Origin: CAJCIW01 sp963833965
GTDB lineage: Bacteria; Chlamydiota; Chlamydiia; Chlamydiales; Rhabdochlamydiaceae
NCBI GenBank assembly: GCA_963833965.1
Contig: CAWHZZ010000003.1
Location: 186,001 to 250,000, forward strand
Direction: 5' to 3'
Length of the DNA stretch: 64,000 bases
In this document: one piece after another, positions 52,987-61,984 of the stretch
Position numbering within the stretch: position 1 is the first letter of the stretch
How the letters are laid out: every line of letters begins with the position of its first letter
The notes under the pieces: model-generated
Seen by the model: the letters and a program-made list of their open reading frames with translations, nothing else
Databases searched by the model: none
Told to the model about the DNA's origin: nothing
Made by a program: the position numbers and the translations under genes

Positions 52987-53148
52987 GAACCTATTCCAGA
53001 ATTCGAAAAATTTGATTTTTGAAGGATTTTTTCACAGATTTTAATGCCGCTTCGCAGGACATAATTGACGAACTAGGCCAAGAAGCGGCATTCAAAGGTG
53101 TGGAAAAAGACTCGAAAAGCATGTTTTTCCAATTCTGTGATAGGTTCA
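52984..53148. mobile_element. MITE-like element with ATGAACCTAT ends, between potC and potD
   Basis: The ends ATGAACCTAT and ATAGGTTCAT are perfect inverted repeats, extended by a CAGAATT/AATTCTG block. On the minus strand the core TATGTCCTGCG (53053-53063 in complement) and TTCAAAAATCAA are shared with the copy at 31738-31902, to which it aligns nearly throughout. It begins at the potC stop and ends at the potD start codon. Confidence 0.75.
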
Positions 53149-53952
53149 TTAGAAGATCCTCGTGCGGGTTTTTTGAGAAAATGAGAAGAACAGGAGTACG
53201 AGGATGCAGCTAAAAAGCAGCAAGACGGCAGAGAGCGCGTTGACCATCGGCGAAATCCCTGAGCGCAGCATCGAGAGAATAAAAAGCGAGAGGGTTTGCG
53301 AAGTGCTGCCGGCGCAAAAGTAGGAGAGAATGAAGTCGTCGAAAGAGATCATGAAGATGAGCAGGCCCGTCACAATCAAGGAGGGGCGCAGCAGAGGCAA
53401 TGTCACCTTGAAAAAAGTTTGCACAGGTGTGGCTCCGAGCACAAGCGAGGCTTCCGTCATCCGGTAATCGAGCTCGAGAAAGCGCGCGTAAACGATCGGA
53501 ATGACAAAGCCGAGGCCCAGCACAGTGTGCGCGAGTATAAGTGTGATGAGGCCAAGCGGGATGGAGATCAAAGTGAAAAACCCGAGAAGGCTAACGGCGA
53601 GCACTGTTTCGGGGATGATCAGATTTCCATAATAGAGGGCGAGAAATTTGCCGATCCTTCCCCCTTGGGCCGTGTAAAAAATCAGACAGATGCCCATTGT
53701 CAAACTGATCGCCGTCGAACACACCGCGACGATGAGCGAGTTGAGAAAAGAGGCCCAAAGATGAGTCGCATGGAAGAGTTCATGATACCATTTCAAGGTG
53801 AATCCTGTCCAAGGCGAGGGAAACCCTTCCGTATTGAACGAGAAGATGAGAAGAACGATCAGCGGCACATAGAGAAAAAGATAAGTCGCAATCACAATGG
53901 CTGTCGTGGTAATCGAGCTAAGCTTCCCGGCGTTAACCGTTTTCTTTGACAT
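53149..53952 (-). CDS. potC: Polyamine-type ABC transporter permease PotC
   Basis: 267 residues, six predicted helices, MetI-like. The EAA loop that contacts the ATPase appears as EASLVLGATPVQTFFKVTLPLLRPSL. The start overlaps potB by 20 bases. Forms the membrane channel with PotB. Confidence 0.9.
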   Translation of the reverse strand: MSKKTVNAGKLSSITTTAIVIATYLFLYVPLIVLLIFSFNTEGFPSPWTGFTLKWYHELFHATHLWASFLNSLIVAVCSTAISLTMGICLIFYTAQGGRIGKFLALYYGNLIIPETVLAVSLLGFFTLISIPLGLITLILAHTVLGLGFVIPIVYARFLELDYRMTEASLVLGATPVQTFFKVTLPLLRPSLIVTGLLIFMISFDDFILSYFCAGSTSQTLSLFILSMLRSGISPMVNALSAVLLLFSCILVLLFFSFSQKTRTRIF

Positions 53953-54820
53953 GCGTCCTCCCCGGGATCAGCCGGTCGATGGCCCAATACAGCGCAACGG
54001 CGCTCAAAAGCAATACCACGCAGGCGACAACCGTGAAGGCGGCGCCAAGGGAGCCCGTTTCATCGCCGAGAATGTAATTGGCCATCACAGTGCCCACGAA
54101 CATCCACTTATCGCCTCCCATCAGCTCGGGGATCGCAAACTCGCCAAAAGAGGGGATGTAGACCAAGAAAAATCCCGCCTTTAACCCACGTTTCGTCAGC
54201 GGCAAAATCACGCGGCGCAGCGTCTGGCCCCAGCTCGCGCCAAGGTCTAGCGAGGCTTCGACGAGGCGGAAGTCCATCCTCTCTAGCGAAGAGTAGAGAG
54301 GCATGACCATGAAAGGAAGGTAGTAATAGACCATCATGATCATGATCGCAAGTGGGGTATTGAGAATGTTCATCGGTTCAGAAATCACCCCAAGAGAGCG
54401 CAGCAGATTGTTCAAGAAACCTTCTTTTTCTAAGACAAAGAACCACGCATAGACGTGGAGCAAAAAGTTGGTCCAGAAGGGGACAATCAGCAAAAACAGA
54501 AAAAAATTTTTAAACCGCTTGCCCGCGAAGGCGAGAAAATAGGCGACGGGATAGGCGATGATTAGGCAAAGAATGGCGTTTCCGAGCGCTAAAACTAACG
54601 ACGAGATAATCACCTTCAAATAGAGGGGCCTTAAGAAAAAGGCGATTTTTTCAAAGGTAAACCCCTCGAAAACATCCCATTCGTTGAATTTGAGCACGCT
54701 GGTGACGGCGAGAATCGTCAAGGGCAGGTAGAAAAAGAGGACCTGCCAGATCATCGCCGGCGCGCCGATTGAGAATGGATATTCGGAAGCGGGTGGTCTA
54801 GGAAAAAATTTGATTCTCAT
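53933..54820 (-). CDS. potB: Polyamine-type ABC transporter permease PotB
   Basis: 295 residues, six predicted helices. The EAA loop is VEASLDLGASWGQTLRRVIL. Its ATG overlaps the potA stop by ATGA and its end overlaps potC, showing tight coupling of the transporter operon potA-potB-potC. Confidence 0.9.
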   Translation of the reverse strand: MRIKFFPRPPASEYPFSIGAPAMIWQVLFFYLPLTILAVTSVLKFNEWDVFEGFTFEKIAFFLRPLYLKVIISSLVLALGNAILCLIIAYPVAYFLAFAGKRFKNFFLFLLIVPFWTNFLLHVYAWFFVLEKEGFLNNLLRSLGVISEPMNILNTPLAIMIMMVYYYLPFMVMPLYSSLERMDFRLVEASLDLGASWGQTLRRVILPLTKRGLKAGFFLVYIPSFGEFAIPELMGGDKWMFVGTVMANYILGDETGSLGAAFTVVACVVLLLSAVALYWAIDRLIPGRTHVKENG

Positions 54821-55908
54821 TTTTCGAGGATGACCACATTTTCTTTTTGCCAGTACAAATTCACCTCATTGTCGTAATCGATCACTTCTTGTTGAAAGTG
54901 CTCTTCGTTCTGCTCAAACACTTGGAGGCGCATCTGATTCTTCAGTAGAATATTGTATTGTGTGGATCGGCCGTGATAGACGATCGACTGCACAGTGCCT
55001 TTGAGTGTGTTGGAAAAATTTTTTACCGTTTTTTTCGAGATGAAAATTTTTTCCGGCCTCAGGCTGATCATCATATCGCAGCCCTCTTTCATCCACTCTT
55101 TTTTCTGCGGAATATAAATTTTCAAAGCCCCAAGATCAGGGATTTCAATCTCCGGCTCCCCATCGAGGTGGCGGAGTTTTCCACTCAAAATATTTGTTGT
55201 TCCGACAAACTTGGCGACAAAAGAGCTGTGGGGGAATTCGTAGATCTCTTTGGGAGTTCCGATCTGCTCGATTTCTCCTCTATGGTTCATGATCGCGAGC
55301 TGGTCGGCAACCGTCAGCGCCTCGAATTGATCGTGGGTGACGTAGACGAAGGTCGTTTTCAACTTGTCCTGCAGCTCGATCAGTTCGATCAGCATCCGCT
55401 CCCGAAGCTTGAAGTCTAAGGCAGCGAGAGGCTCGTCGAGAAGAAGCACATCCGGCTCGTTGACGATGGAACGGGCTAGCGCGACCCGCTGCTGCTGGCC
55501 CCCGGAAAGCTGGCTTGTCAGCTTGTAGATGTGATTTTCCAGGTGGAATGCCTCGAGGATTTTGAGGACTTTTTGCTCGATGACCTGTTTGGGCAGTTTT
55601 TTGAGCTTCAAACTGTAGGCGACGTTATCAAATACGTCCAGGTGGGGAAAAAGCGCATAGTTCTGGAAGACGATGTTGATTGGCCTTTTATGGATCGGCC
55701 AATCGGAAATGTCTTGATTGCCGAGGTAGATCTTGCCCGAATCGGCTTTGTCCAAACCGGCGATCAGCCGCAAAAGGGTCGTTTTGCCGCAACCGCTAGG
55801 CCCAAGAAGGGCAAAAAATTTGCCCGAAGGAATGAGGAGGCTAACTTCCGGAATGATTGTCCCTTCCTTGACGGTCTTCTTTAACTTCTCGAGCTTGATA
55901 CTGCGCAT
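54817..55908 (-). CDS. potA: Polyamine-type ABC transporter ATPase PotA
   Basis: 363 residues from ATG 55908, where the family homology begins (MRSIKLEKLKK); in-frame sequence up to 56124 is not conserved-looking. Walker A LLGPSGCGKTTLL, signature LSGGQQQR, Walker B VLLLDEPLAALD, H-loop VYVTHDQ. The C-terminal TOBE-like domain (about 245-363) includes FVGTTNILSG and ISLRPEKI. It powers solute import. Heads the pot operon. Confidence 0.9.
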   Translation of the reverse strand: MRSIKLEKLKKTVKEGTIIPEVSLLIPSGKFFALLGPSGCGKTTLLRLIAGLDKADSGKIYLGNQDISDWPIHKRPINIVFQNYALFPHLDVFDNVAYSLKLKKLPKQVIEQKVLKILEAFHLENHIYKLTSQLSGGQQQRVALARSIVNEPDVLLLDEPLAALDFKLRERMLIELIELQDKLKTTFVYVTHDQFEALTVADQLAIMNHRGEIEQIGTPKEIYEFPHSSFVAKFVGTTNILSGKLRHLDGEPEIEIPDLGALKIYIPQKKEWMKEGCDMMISLRPEKIFISKKTVKNFSNTLKGTVQSIVYHGRSTQYNILLKNQMRLQVFEQNEEHFQQEVIDYDNEVNLYWQKENVVILEK

Positions 55909-56238
55909 CTCTTTTTGTGGATCCCTCCTCGAATTCAAAGCGTCTATTGCATGTGTATAAATGTGCTGCAATTTTATGGCCAACTGAGTTTTATTGCCTA
56001 GAAATTTTCTTGGAAAAACGAGAAAAAGTTTGCAAGCCTGCCGCTTCGAAAAAACGGCGTTGGATTTTCTGACAAGTGGCAGGCAATGCCCAGTCTTATC
56101 CCCATGTCGACTTTCTACCCACACTTAACGTTGATAAGTCTTTTAAATTAAGTGACTTATTATCTGTCTTTTAGCATTTACTTTAAATTATAAAATCTGT
56201 ATAATTTTCTTTAAAATAACATTAAAAGGGAAAAAATT
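55909..56238. promoter_or_regulatory. Divergent promoter region between potA and the F-box gene
   Basis: No gene. An inverted repeat GATAAGTC/GACTTATT (about 56130-56162) lies in an A/T-rich stretch near the F-box gene start, which is a candidate operator or promoter. A/T content rises toward 56238. Confidence 0.35.
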
Positions 56239-57294
56239 ATGTCCTTCGATACAAGCTTCATTCAATCCATGCCATTTCCTAACATCGATGTCATGCATTA
56301 CAGCCTCCAATTCATGCCGCTCTCCGCCCTCGGACGTTGTTCTGCAGTGTGTCGGGCATGGTCCAAGCAGATGAATTCTCCGAATCTTTGGCTGACAATG
56401 TTCGACATTGAAAAGTACCCGCGGGTTGAAGATGGCTTTCCCACGGCCAAGGAAGATTTCAGATTTATGCATCAATGCATCTATAGCGCTGGGAAAATGG
56501 CTCCCTTGGGCCAATTTGTGGGCGTGGGCGGTGTGCCGATGATCAGCCGAGAGACTTTTGAAAGAATGAAAAACGAAATGGACCCAGTTGAGAAGAATAT
56601 AAAGATGCATGTAAAGCATCGTTTTCTTGTCGAGCCTACCCACATTTTTAGGGACGGTTTTAACAAAGCCCTTTACGACGATTTGATCGCAAACGGGGAT
56701 TTTAACGATCGCGACTTAAAGGATGGGGGAATGATGATTCCCTACTCGGCTAAGAACGTCAAGGTGCTCGCTAGACATCCTGCTCAAGGATACGAGTATC
56801 CGAATCCTGTTTTCGCTTTCACCGATGCTCATATGGCTTCGACATTCAATCAATGCAGCAAAGTGGCAACTAAGGTCAATGTTTCTATTCATCGTATGGA
56901 TGCTCCAGTAGAAACCGTGCAAAAGGTTTTTGATGCACAAAATGCCTGGTTGCAAAGCAATAAATATATAATGGCTTCTTTTACGCAGAGACTCTATTTT
57001 CTTGTGATAGAAATTTTGACGACCGGGACTTGCCCCGATAAGGATGAGGTGACCACACGCACCTCTGATCTTGTAAAAGTTCGAGATAACAGCGCAAATC
57101 CTCCCGTTGAAGAGGAAATTCCGGTGAGTATTGGAAATTTCGAGCCTGGGATAGGACTATTCATCGATCCCTACGGAAAACAAGCCGCCAATGCACGCGC
57201 CGCCGCGAGCCTGCCAGTGGAATTTCCAGCATTGAAAGGCCCTTCCTCCAATGGCAAGAGATCTTATGATGCTGCCCTTGGCAATGGAAATTAA
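56239..57294 (+). CDS. F-box domain protein (eukaryotic-like, candidate effector)
   Basis: 351 residues without a signal peptide. Residues about 12-56 read FPNIDVMHYSLQFMPLSAL, then RCSAVCRAWSKQMNSPNLW, which fits the F-box pattern (LP-x-hh-x-x-h-h-x-x-L, then VC+xW...LW). F-box proteins recruit substrates to host SCF ubiquitin ligases through Skp1; bacterial copies are usually secreted effectors, and environmental chlamydiae and Legionella carry them. The rest (about 60-351) is unrecognised and would be the substrate-binding part. Isolated gene with its own A/T-rich promoter region. Confidence 0.7.
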   Translation: MSFDTSFIQSMPFPNIDVMHYSLQFMPLSALGRCSAVCRAWSKQMNSPNLWLTMFDIEKYPRVEDGFPTAKEDFRFMHQCIYSAGKMAPLGQFVGVGGVPMISRETFERMKNEMDPVEKNIKMHVKHRFLVEPTHIFRDGFNKALYDDLIANGDFNDRDLKDGGMMIPYSAKNVKVLARHPAQGYEYPNPVFAFTDAHMASTFNQCSKVATKVNVSIHRMDAPVETVQKVFDAQNAWLQSNKYIMASFTQRLYFLVIEILTTGTCPDKDEVTTRTSDLVKVRDNSANPPVEEEIPVSIGNFEPGIGLFIDPYGKQAANARAAASLPVEFPALKGPSSNGKRSYDAALGNGN

Positions 57295-57431
57295 GCCGAA
57301 AAAAACGTTCTCTGCTCTATCCCTTTAGGTGTTTTTCTCGGGCGCCGAGGAGCGCCCGCCCTTCACCGTCGAAGAATCTCCTCCTTTACAAGGAGTAGTT
57401 CTATAACCTTGTAAGAATTTCACAAAAATTC

Positions 57432-57475
57432 TATACTACAGACTAGTCTGACTACGGGGGCTTTATGTCCAAGAT
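57432..57475 (+). promoter_or_regulatory. Promoter and operator of the YefM/PIN toxin-antitoxin pair
   Basis: -35 TTGTAA (57409-57414), 17-bp spacer, -10 TATACT (57432-57437). A perfect 12-bp palindrome CAGACTAGTCTG (57439-57450) directly follows the -10, well placed for autorepression. A CTCCT/AGGAG hairpin is at about 57378-57395 and a G-run precedes the ATG. Confidence 0.6.
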
Positions 57476-57764
57476 TCGAAGAAGACGGCGAAGCGTGAAC
57501 AGAAGAAAAGTCGTCCATAAAACTTGGCAGTTGCAAGAGGCCAAAGCGCGATTTTCTGAATTAGTCAACGAAGTCATAGAGGACGGTTACCATACGATCA
57601 CTAAAAATGGGCAGCCAGTTGTAGTCATTATTTCTCATGAAGAGTTTGAAAAATTCAAGAAGCCAACAAAAACTTTGGGCCAGTTTTTGGCAGAATCTCC
57701 ATTTTCTAAATATGACATTGATATTAAACGTGATAAAAGCTCTGGGAGAGACATCGATTTATGA
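57465..57764 (+). CDS. Phd/YefM-family antitoxin
   Basis: 99 residues. A basic N-terminus (SKIRRRRRSVNRRK) is followed by the Phd/YefM DNA-binding domain: WQLQEAKARFSELVNEVIED, then THTITKNGQPVVVIIS-like strand (YHTITKNGQPVVVIISHEEF). The C-terminal LGQFLAESPFSKYDIDIKRD should bind the toxin. It overlaps the PIN gene by ATGA and probably autoregulates the pair. Confidence 0.85.
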   Translation: MSKIRRRRRSVNRRKVVHKTWQLQEAKARFSELVNEVIEDGYHTITKNGQPVVVIISHEEFEKFKKPTKTLGQFLAESPFSKYDIDIKRDKSSGRDIDL

Positions 57765-58195
57765 GCTATTTACTCGACACATGCATCTTGTCGAAAGCAA
57801 GAAAAATCAATCAGCCTGACTCCGATAAATTAAAAAGATGGTTGGATAAACACTCTGAGGCGAGCTTTTTTATAAGCGTAATTAGCATAGATGAAATTCA
57901 AACCGGTATTTCAAAATTAAAAAAAGAAGAAGGCGTAAAAAAAAATATATTTGAGAATTGGTTATTGGGCGATTTGGTTCCAAGATTTGGCGATCGAATT
58001 TTACCCGTTGATGTCACTACATGCTTTATTTGGGGGAAACTTCGCGGAGAAGCACAAAGACAGGGAGTTATCCTTCCAGCCATCGACGCGCTGATTGCCG
58101 CAACTGCCATCCAACACCAGATGATCCTCGTTTCAGAGAACGTCAGAGATTTTACACCTACAGGTGTTCCGATTTTTAATCCTCTCGCGAATTGA
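57761..58195 (+). CDS. PIN-domain (VapC/FitB-like) toxin
   Basis: 144 residues. Acidic PIN residues visible: D6 in YLLDTC, E in SVISIDEIQTGI, D in LPAIDALIAATA and in the end NVRDFT. VapC/FitB-type toxins are Mg2+-dependent RNases that cut tRNA or rRNA. Starts in the antitoxin stop (ATGA). The layout YefM plus PIN resembles FitAB. Confidence 0.85.
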   Translation: MSYLLDTCILSKARKINQPDSDKLKRWLDKHSEASFFISVISIDEIQTGISKLKKEEGVKKNIFENWLLGDLVPRFGDRILPVDVTTCFIWGKLRGEAQRQGVILPAIDALIAATAIQHQMILVSENVRDFTPTGVPIFNPLAN

Positions 58196-58275
58196 TAGCC
58201 TTTTTCCCCGTTTAAATAATTTCCCGATGCTGGCATCCTAGTTCTTATCACAAGAACTTGCACACCCCTAGAATT

Positions 58276-59229
58276 ATGGAACGCCGAAAACTTGTCATCA
58301 TTGGATCGGGCCCTGCCGCCTATACGGCAGCGATTTATGCGGCCCGCGCCAATCTTTCCCCAATCATATATGAAGGTTTTTTCTCAGGCCCCGCTGGAGG
58401 GCAATTGATGACAACTACGGAAGTGGAAAATTATCCCGGTTTCCCTGAAGGGATTACAGGCCCCCGCTTGATGGAGGAGTTTCGCAAGCAGGCGGAAAGG
58501 TTTGGGACATTGATCCTGCCCGAGGATGTCGTCTCTGTCGATCTGAAGGTCCACCCTTTTGTCATCAACGGAAGCCCCACCACGGTCGAAGCAGACGCCT
58601 TGATCGTCGCGACGGGGGCCACGGCGAAAAGACTCCATGTGCCCGGCGCCAAGGACGGGGAATTCTGGCAAAAAGGTGTGACGGCCTGCGCGGTCTGCGA
58701 TGGCGCTGCGCCCATTTTCCGCAATAAAGATCTCTATGTCGTTGGGGGCGGGGATACAGCCGTCGAAGAGGCGGTCTTTTTGACGAAATTCGGCCAAAAG
58801 GTCTACCTTGTCCATCGTCGCGACGAACTCCGCGCCTCAAAGATCATGGCAGAGCGCGCCTTAAAGCACCCAAAAATCGAAATCATCTGGAACCACGTCC
58901 TCGAGAAGGTGGAAGGGGACCATGTTGTGTCTCACGTGATTTTAAAAGATGTGAATTCGGGCAAAGAGATGAAACGCGAGGCGGGCGGGGTCTTTTTTGC
59001 CATCGGACACTCTCCCAATACTGGTTTTTTAGGAGGTCAGGTGGAGCTAGAACCGACAGGCTACCTGAAAGTCAAGCCGGGAAGAACTTACACAAACGTG
59101 GAGGGAGTCTTTGCTGCAGGCGATGTACAAGACCACATTTATCGGCAGGCTGTCACGGCGGCAGGCTCCGGCTGCATGGCTGCTCTCGACGCTGAAAGGT
59201 GGCTCTCGGAAAAAGGGCATATTGGATGA
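58276..59229 (+). CDS. trxB: Thioredoxin reductase
   Basis: 317 residues from ATG 58276, where homology begins (MERRKLVIIGSGPAAYTAA); an in-frame TTG at 58258 is less likely. FAD motif GSGPAA, redox CAVC at 138-141, NADPH motif GGGDTAVEEA, and the end block GVFAAGDVQD. It reduces thioredoxin with NADPH. Overlaps the next gene by ATGA. Confidence 0.95.
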   Translation: MERRKLVIIGSGPAAYTAAIYAARANLSPIIYEGFFSGPAGGQLMTTTEVENYPGFPEGITGPRLMEEFRKQAERFGTLILPEDVVSVDLKVHPFVINGSPTTVEADALIVATGATAKRLHVPGAKDGEFWQKGVTACAVCDGAAPIFRNKDLYVVGGGDTAVEEAVFLTKFGQKVYLVHRRDELRASKIMAERALKHPKIEIIWNHVLEKVEGDHVVSHVILKDVNSGKEMKREAGGVFFAIGHSPNTGFLGGQVELEPTGYLKVKPGRTYTNVEGVFAAGDVQDHIYRQAVTAAGSGCMAALDAERWLSEKGHIG

Positions 59230-60044
59230 CTCCGCGCAATTTGTTTTATGGATTGTTAGCTCTTACAGCTCCGGCCTTCTCCCTCGAAACAATGCCCTGG
59301 CTCGGCGATCAATATGAATTTGATCTGGAGTCCTCGTTTACCTATTCGCGTTATCGCAAAGTCCAAGGCGCTTCGAAGCAGATCAAAGGGCCATCCAACG
59401 ATTATGACTTGCTCTTCGATCTAGGATATACTGTTTACCCTGATTTAGACGCCCGCATCGAGCTCGAGCTCGCCGAAACACCGCGCCAACCGTTCAATTG
59501 GCGAAGCGCAGCGTTCCAAATCCGGTATCAATGGCTGGATGACATTGCGGGGGATCCTCTCAGCGTGACGACCGGCTTTAATTTTCGGGGTGTGCCGCAT
59601 CACGCCCTCAGAGATGTCAGCTGTCCCTATGCTTCTTATGCCAATTTCGAGCTAACAGTAGCCCTGGGAAAAGAGTGGTCCAAGGGACAGATGTGGACGA
59701 TGCGAACCTACGGCTGGGCGTCGATGGGTATCGCGAGCCGCGGGCTGCCTTGGTCGCAGCAACTCGCCATGTATCAAATTAATGTCGACGATGTTCATGA
59801 GTTTTCGTTTTTCGCTTTCGGAGATCTAGGCTTTGGCGGGAAGCAACACGTGGATGTGCATCGCTTCAATGGGTGGGGGGAATTCCAGCACCAATCGATC
59901 GACCTAGGAGCTGCTTATGGTTACGAATTTACCATTTGGGGAAAATTGACGGCCACTTACGCCTATAGAGTTTTTGCCCACAATTTTCCCGAGCGCGTGA
60001 ATTTCTTCACGCTGAACTATACTCTGCCTTTTTCACTATTCTAA
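59226..60044 (+). CDS. Exported outer-membrane-like protein
   Basis: 272 residues from ATG 59226 in the trxB stop. Signal peptide MTPRNLFYGLLALTAPAFSL. The mature protein is rich in aromatic beta strands (SSFTYSRYRKV, IELELAETPRQPF, SFFAFGDLGFGG) and ends FFTLNYTLPFSLF with a terminal Phe, as in outer-membrane barrels. Function unknown; tight coupling to trxB is unusual. Its end overlaps the convergent acpS by four bases. Confidence 0.65.
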   Translation: MTPRNLFYGLLALTAPAFSLETMPWLGDQYEFDLESSFTYSRYRKVQGASKQIKGPSNDYDLLFDLGYTVYPDLDARIELELAETPRQPFNWRSAAFQIRYQWLDDIAGDPLSVTTGFNFRGVPHHALRDVSCPYASYANFELTVALGKEWSKGQMWTMRTYGWASMGIASRGLPWSQQLAMYQINVDDVHEFSFFAFGDLGFGGKQHVDVHRFNGWGEFQHQSIDLGAAYGYEFTIWGKLTATYAYRVFAHNFPERVNFFTLNYTLPFSLF

Positions 60045-60436
60045 TCTTTTGTCCAAACAGCAACTGCAGTGACATAGTGATGGCAATGGCTGATCGAGAT
60101 TAGCATCGAGGTGCCTTTGAGTTTTTTCTCGAGGGTGGGAGAGAAGTGCACGCAGGGGCGTCCGCTGCTTTCATTGAGGATCTCGATGTCTAGCCATGAG
60201 GCGTGCTCGCCAAATCCAGTTCCTAAGGCTTTGACAATCGCCTCCTTGGCTGAGAAGCGGCCTGCAAAATGCGGAACAGGATCTTTATATTTCAAACAGT
60301 AATCTTGTTCCTTGGTGGAAAAAAGCCGCGCGATTAAACGGAGTCCATGCGTATCAATGCTCTTGCGGATCCGCTCAATCTCAACGATGTCATTGCCGAT
60401 CCCTAAGATCGTTCCTTTTTCAGCGTTCGTCGTCAT
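60041..60436 (-). CDS. acpS: Holo-ACP synthase
   Basis: 131 residues. Conserved Asp in GIGNDIVEIERI and Glu in FAGRFSAKEAIVKALGTG form the Mg2+-CoA site. It transfers phosphopantetheine from CoA to apo-ACP. It overlaps the PIN-TRAM gene by 17 bases on the same strand. Confidence 0.95.
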   Translation of the reverse strand: MTTNAEKGTILGIGNDIVEIERIRKSIDTHGLRLIARLFSTKEQDYCLKYKDPVPHFAGRFSAKEAIVKALGTGFGEHASWLDIEILNESSGRPCVHFSPTLEKKLKGTSMLISISHCHHYVTAVAVWTKD

Positions 60437-61505
60437 CTAAATCTTCATCTTCCTCATATTCGCCAGACAGGTTCTCCTCATCCATGGCGTTACAAAAGAT
60501 CATCCTACCTGAAGTGGTGTGTTTGACGGAAAGAACTTTTGCATCAATCGTCTCTCCAATGTAGTTGCCACCGCCGTTGACGACGACCATCGTTCCATCG
60601 TCGAGATAGCCGACCCCTTGTCGCGGCTCCTTTCCGTACCGCTGGATTTTAATTTTGATGAATTCTCCCGCCTGCATCAGAGGTTTGAGTGCATTGGAGA
60701 GCGTATGAATATTGATGACGCGAATTCCTTCAATGGAAGCGATTTGGATCCGGCTGATATCTGCGGTGATCAGGTTGGCGTCGAGTAGCCGCGCGAGGCG
60801 TAGCAACTTCCCTTGAGTGTCCTTGACATCGGGAAAATCGGTATCATTGAAACGCAGCTCGAGTTCCGGCACTCCCTCCAGCTTTTTGATCACCTCGAGG
60901 CAGCGGCGCGCTTTGGACTTTGAGAATTCATCGCCGATCTCGGAGAGGGCATAGAGTTCTTTGATCACAAAACGGGGAACCACGAGTTGATGGTCCAAAA
61001 GCCCCGTTGACGCGACATCGATGATGCGCGCGTCCGCCAGCACCGAGCTGTCGATGATGAGATCCTTCTTTTTTTCTGTCGTCGGAGAAAATTTGACAAA
61101 GGGGATGCTGACATAAAGCTCATCGGAAGCGCGCAGTGTCATGATCGTGCCCAGATAAGTCCCAAAAAGGAAGAGCGCGATTTTGATGATTTCGAGAATC
61201 TGCGGCTGCAAGACGATCGAGATGCGGCTAATATCTAACACCGCGTCAAAGACCAAGACAAGAGCTTGGCCCATCAAATAGCCGATGAAGATCCCGATGA
61301 TGGCGATGTTGAAAGAGCGCAAATTGAAGCGCTTAAAGGCGATGTCAAACCCAATCAGCAACATACCAAAGATCAAACCGATTAAAATGCCGATCATGGC
61401 ATTGATATGCATGCTTCCCGTCGGGCTGGAGATCATAAACGTTGTCATGAAAAAGATGCTGAGCACGACAAAGAGCGTTCGCATGAAAGCGATGGAAATA
61501 TTCAT
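60420..61505 (-). CDS. PIN-TRAM membrane protein (YacL-like)
   Basis: 361 residues. Four membrane helices in the first 130 residues are followed by a PIN RNase-like domain (DSSVLADARIIDVASTG with its first Asp, later LLDANLITADISRIQIA) and a C-terminal TRAM RNA-binding domain (about 285-345), with a very acidic tail (EEDEDLDDDER). Family members of Bacillus and Chlamydia are uncharacterised membrane-anchored RNases. A GGGGA ribosome site precedes the ATG. Coupled to acpS. Confidence 0.85.
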   Translation of the reverse strand: MNISIAFMRTLFVVLSIFFMTTFMISSPTGSMHINAMIGILIGLIFGMLLIGFDIAFKRFNLRSFNIAIIGIFIGYLMGQALVLVFDAVLDISRISIVLQPQILEIIKIALFLFGTYLGTIMTLRASDELYVSIPFVKFSPTTEKKKDLIIDSSVLADARIIDVASTGLLDHQLVVPRFVIKELYALSEIGDEFSKSKARRCLEVIKKLEGVPELELRFNDTDFPDVKDTQGKLLRLARLLDANLITADISRIQIASIEGIRVINIHTLSNALKPLMQAGEFIKIKIQRYGKEPRQGVGYLDDGTMVVVNGGGNYIGETIDAKVLSVKHTTSGRMIFCNAMDEENLSGEYEEDEDLDDDER

Positions 61506-61541
61506 CAGTTCCCCTAGTTTTATTTTTTAAGCGTCTGAACT

Positions 61542-61713
61542 CTTAGAGTGTGTTTAACAATTCATTTCTCTCTATAAAAGGATCTTTTCGGCATCTTCGA
61601 AAAGCGTGGCCTCGCCTATATCACCGTCCCGATATTTAGCTCGGCCAGACTTTTCAAATCTGCTCGAAAATCTCTCTTTTCTAGAAGGAAAGCAATTATT
61701 AAACACACTCTTA
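61542..61713. mobile_element. TTA-flanked MITE-like element, copy 3
   Basis: AGAGTGTGTTTAACAATT (61545-61562) is inverted at 61694-61711 with one mismatch, and direct TTA flanks both ends. The interior arms pair with gaps (AAAAG, TTTTCG, GAAAAG, TGGCC blocks). It abuts copy 4; the shared TTA at 61711-61713 serves both. Confidence 0.65.
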
Positions 61714-61878
61714 GAGGCTGTCTGCGATTTCTGTTACATTGCTTTTTGCGCCTTTTTCTTTAGGCTTTTCTTCGATCCCTTGGTCTAGTTAATTAACTAT
61801 GTCCTTCGGGATCGAAGAAAAGCCTGAAGAAAAATCCATCAAAAATCAAAATAACGAAAATCGCAGACAGCCTCTTAA
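61711..61878. mobile_element. TTA-flanked MITE-like element, copy 4, with TATGTCCTKCG core
   Basis: GAGGCTGTCTGCGATTT and AAATCGCAGACAGCCTC form perfect 17-bp ends between direct TTA. Long inner pairing (GGCTTTTCTTCGATCCC/GGGATCGAAGAAAAGCC) encloses the loop with TATGTCCTTCG at 61798-61808. CATCAAAAATCAA lies in the right arm. Best-preserved copy. Confidence 0.75.
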
Positions 61879-61984
61879 CATGAGAACGCATTGTAGGAAT
61901 CCCTCCGATTTTTGTCGACAAACTAAAATTTAATTGGGCAGAACGTGGTAAAGTGTGCTATCCTGAACAAAAAAGGAAAAACTT

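Noticed and set aside
53296..53949. 217-residue plus-strand open frame
   Set aside because: Antisense to potC; rich in Arg/Glu/Gln from reversed membrane-helix codons.
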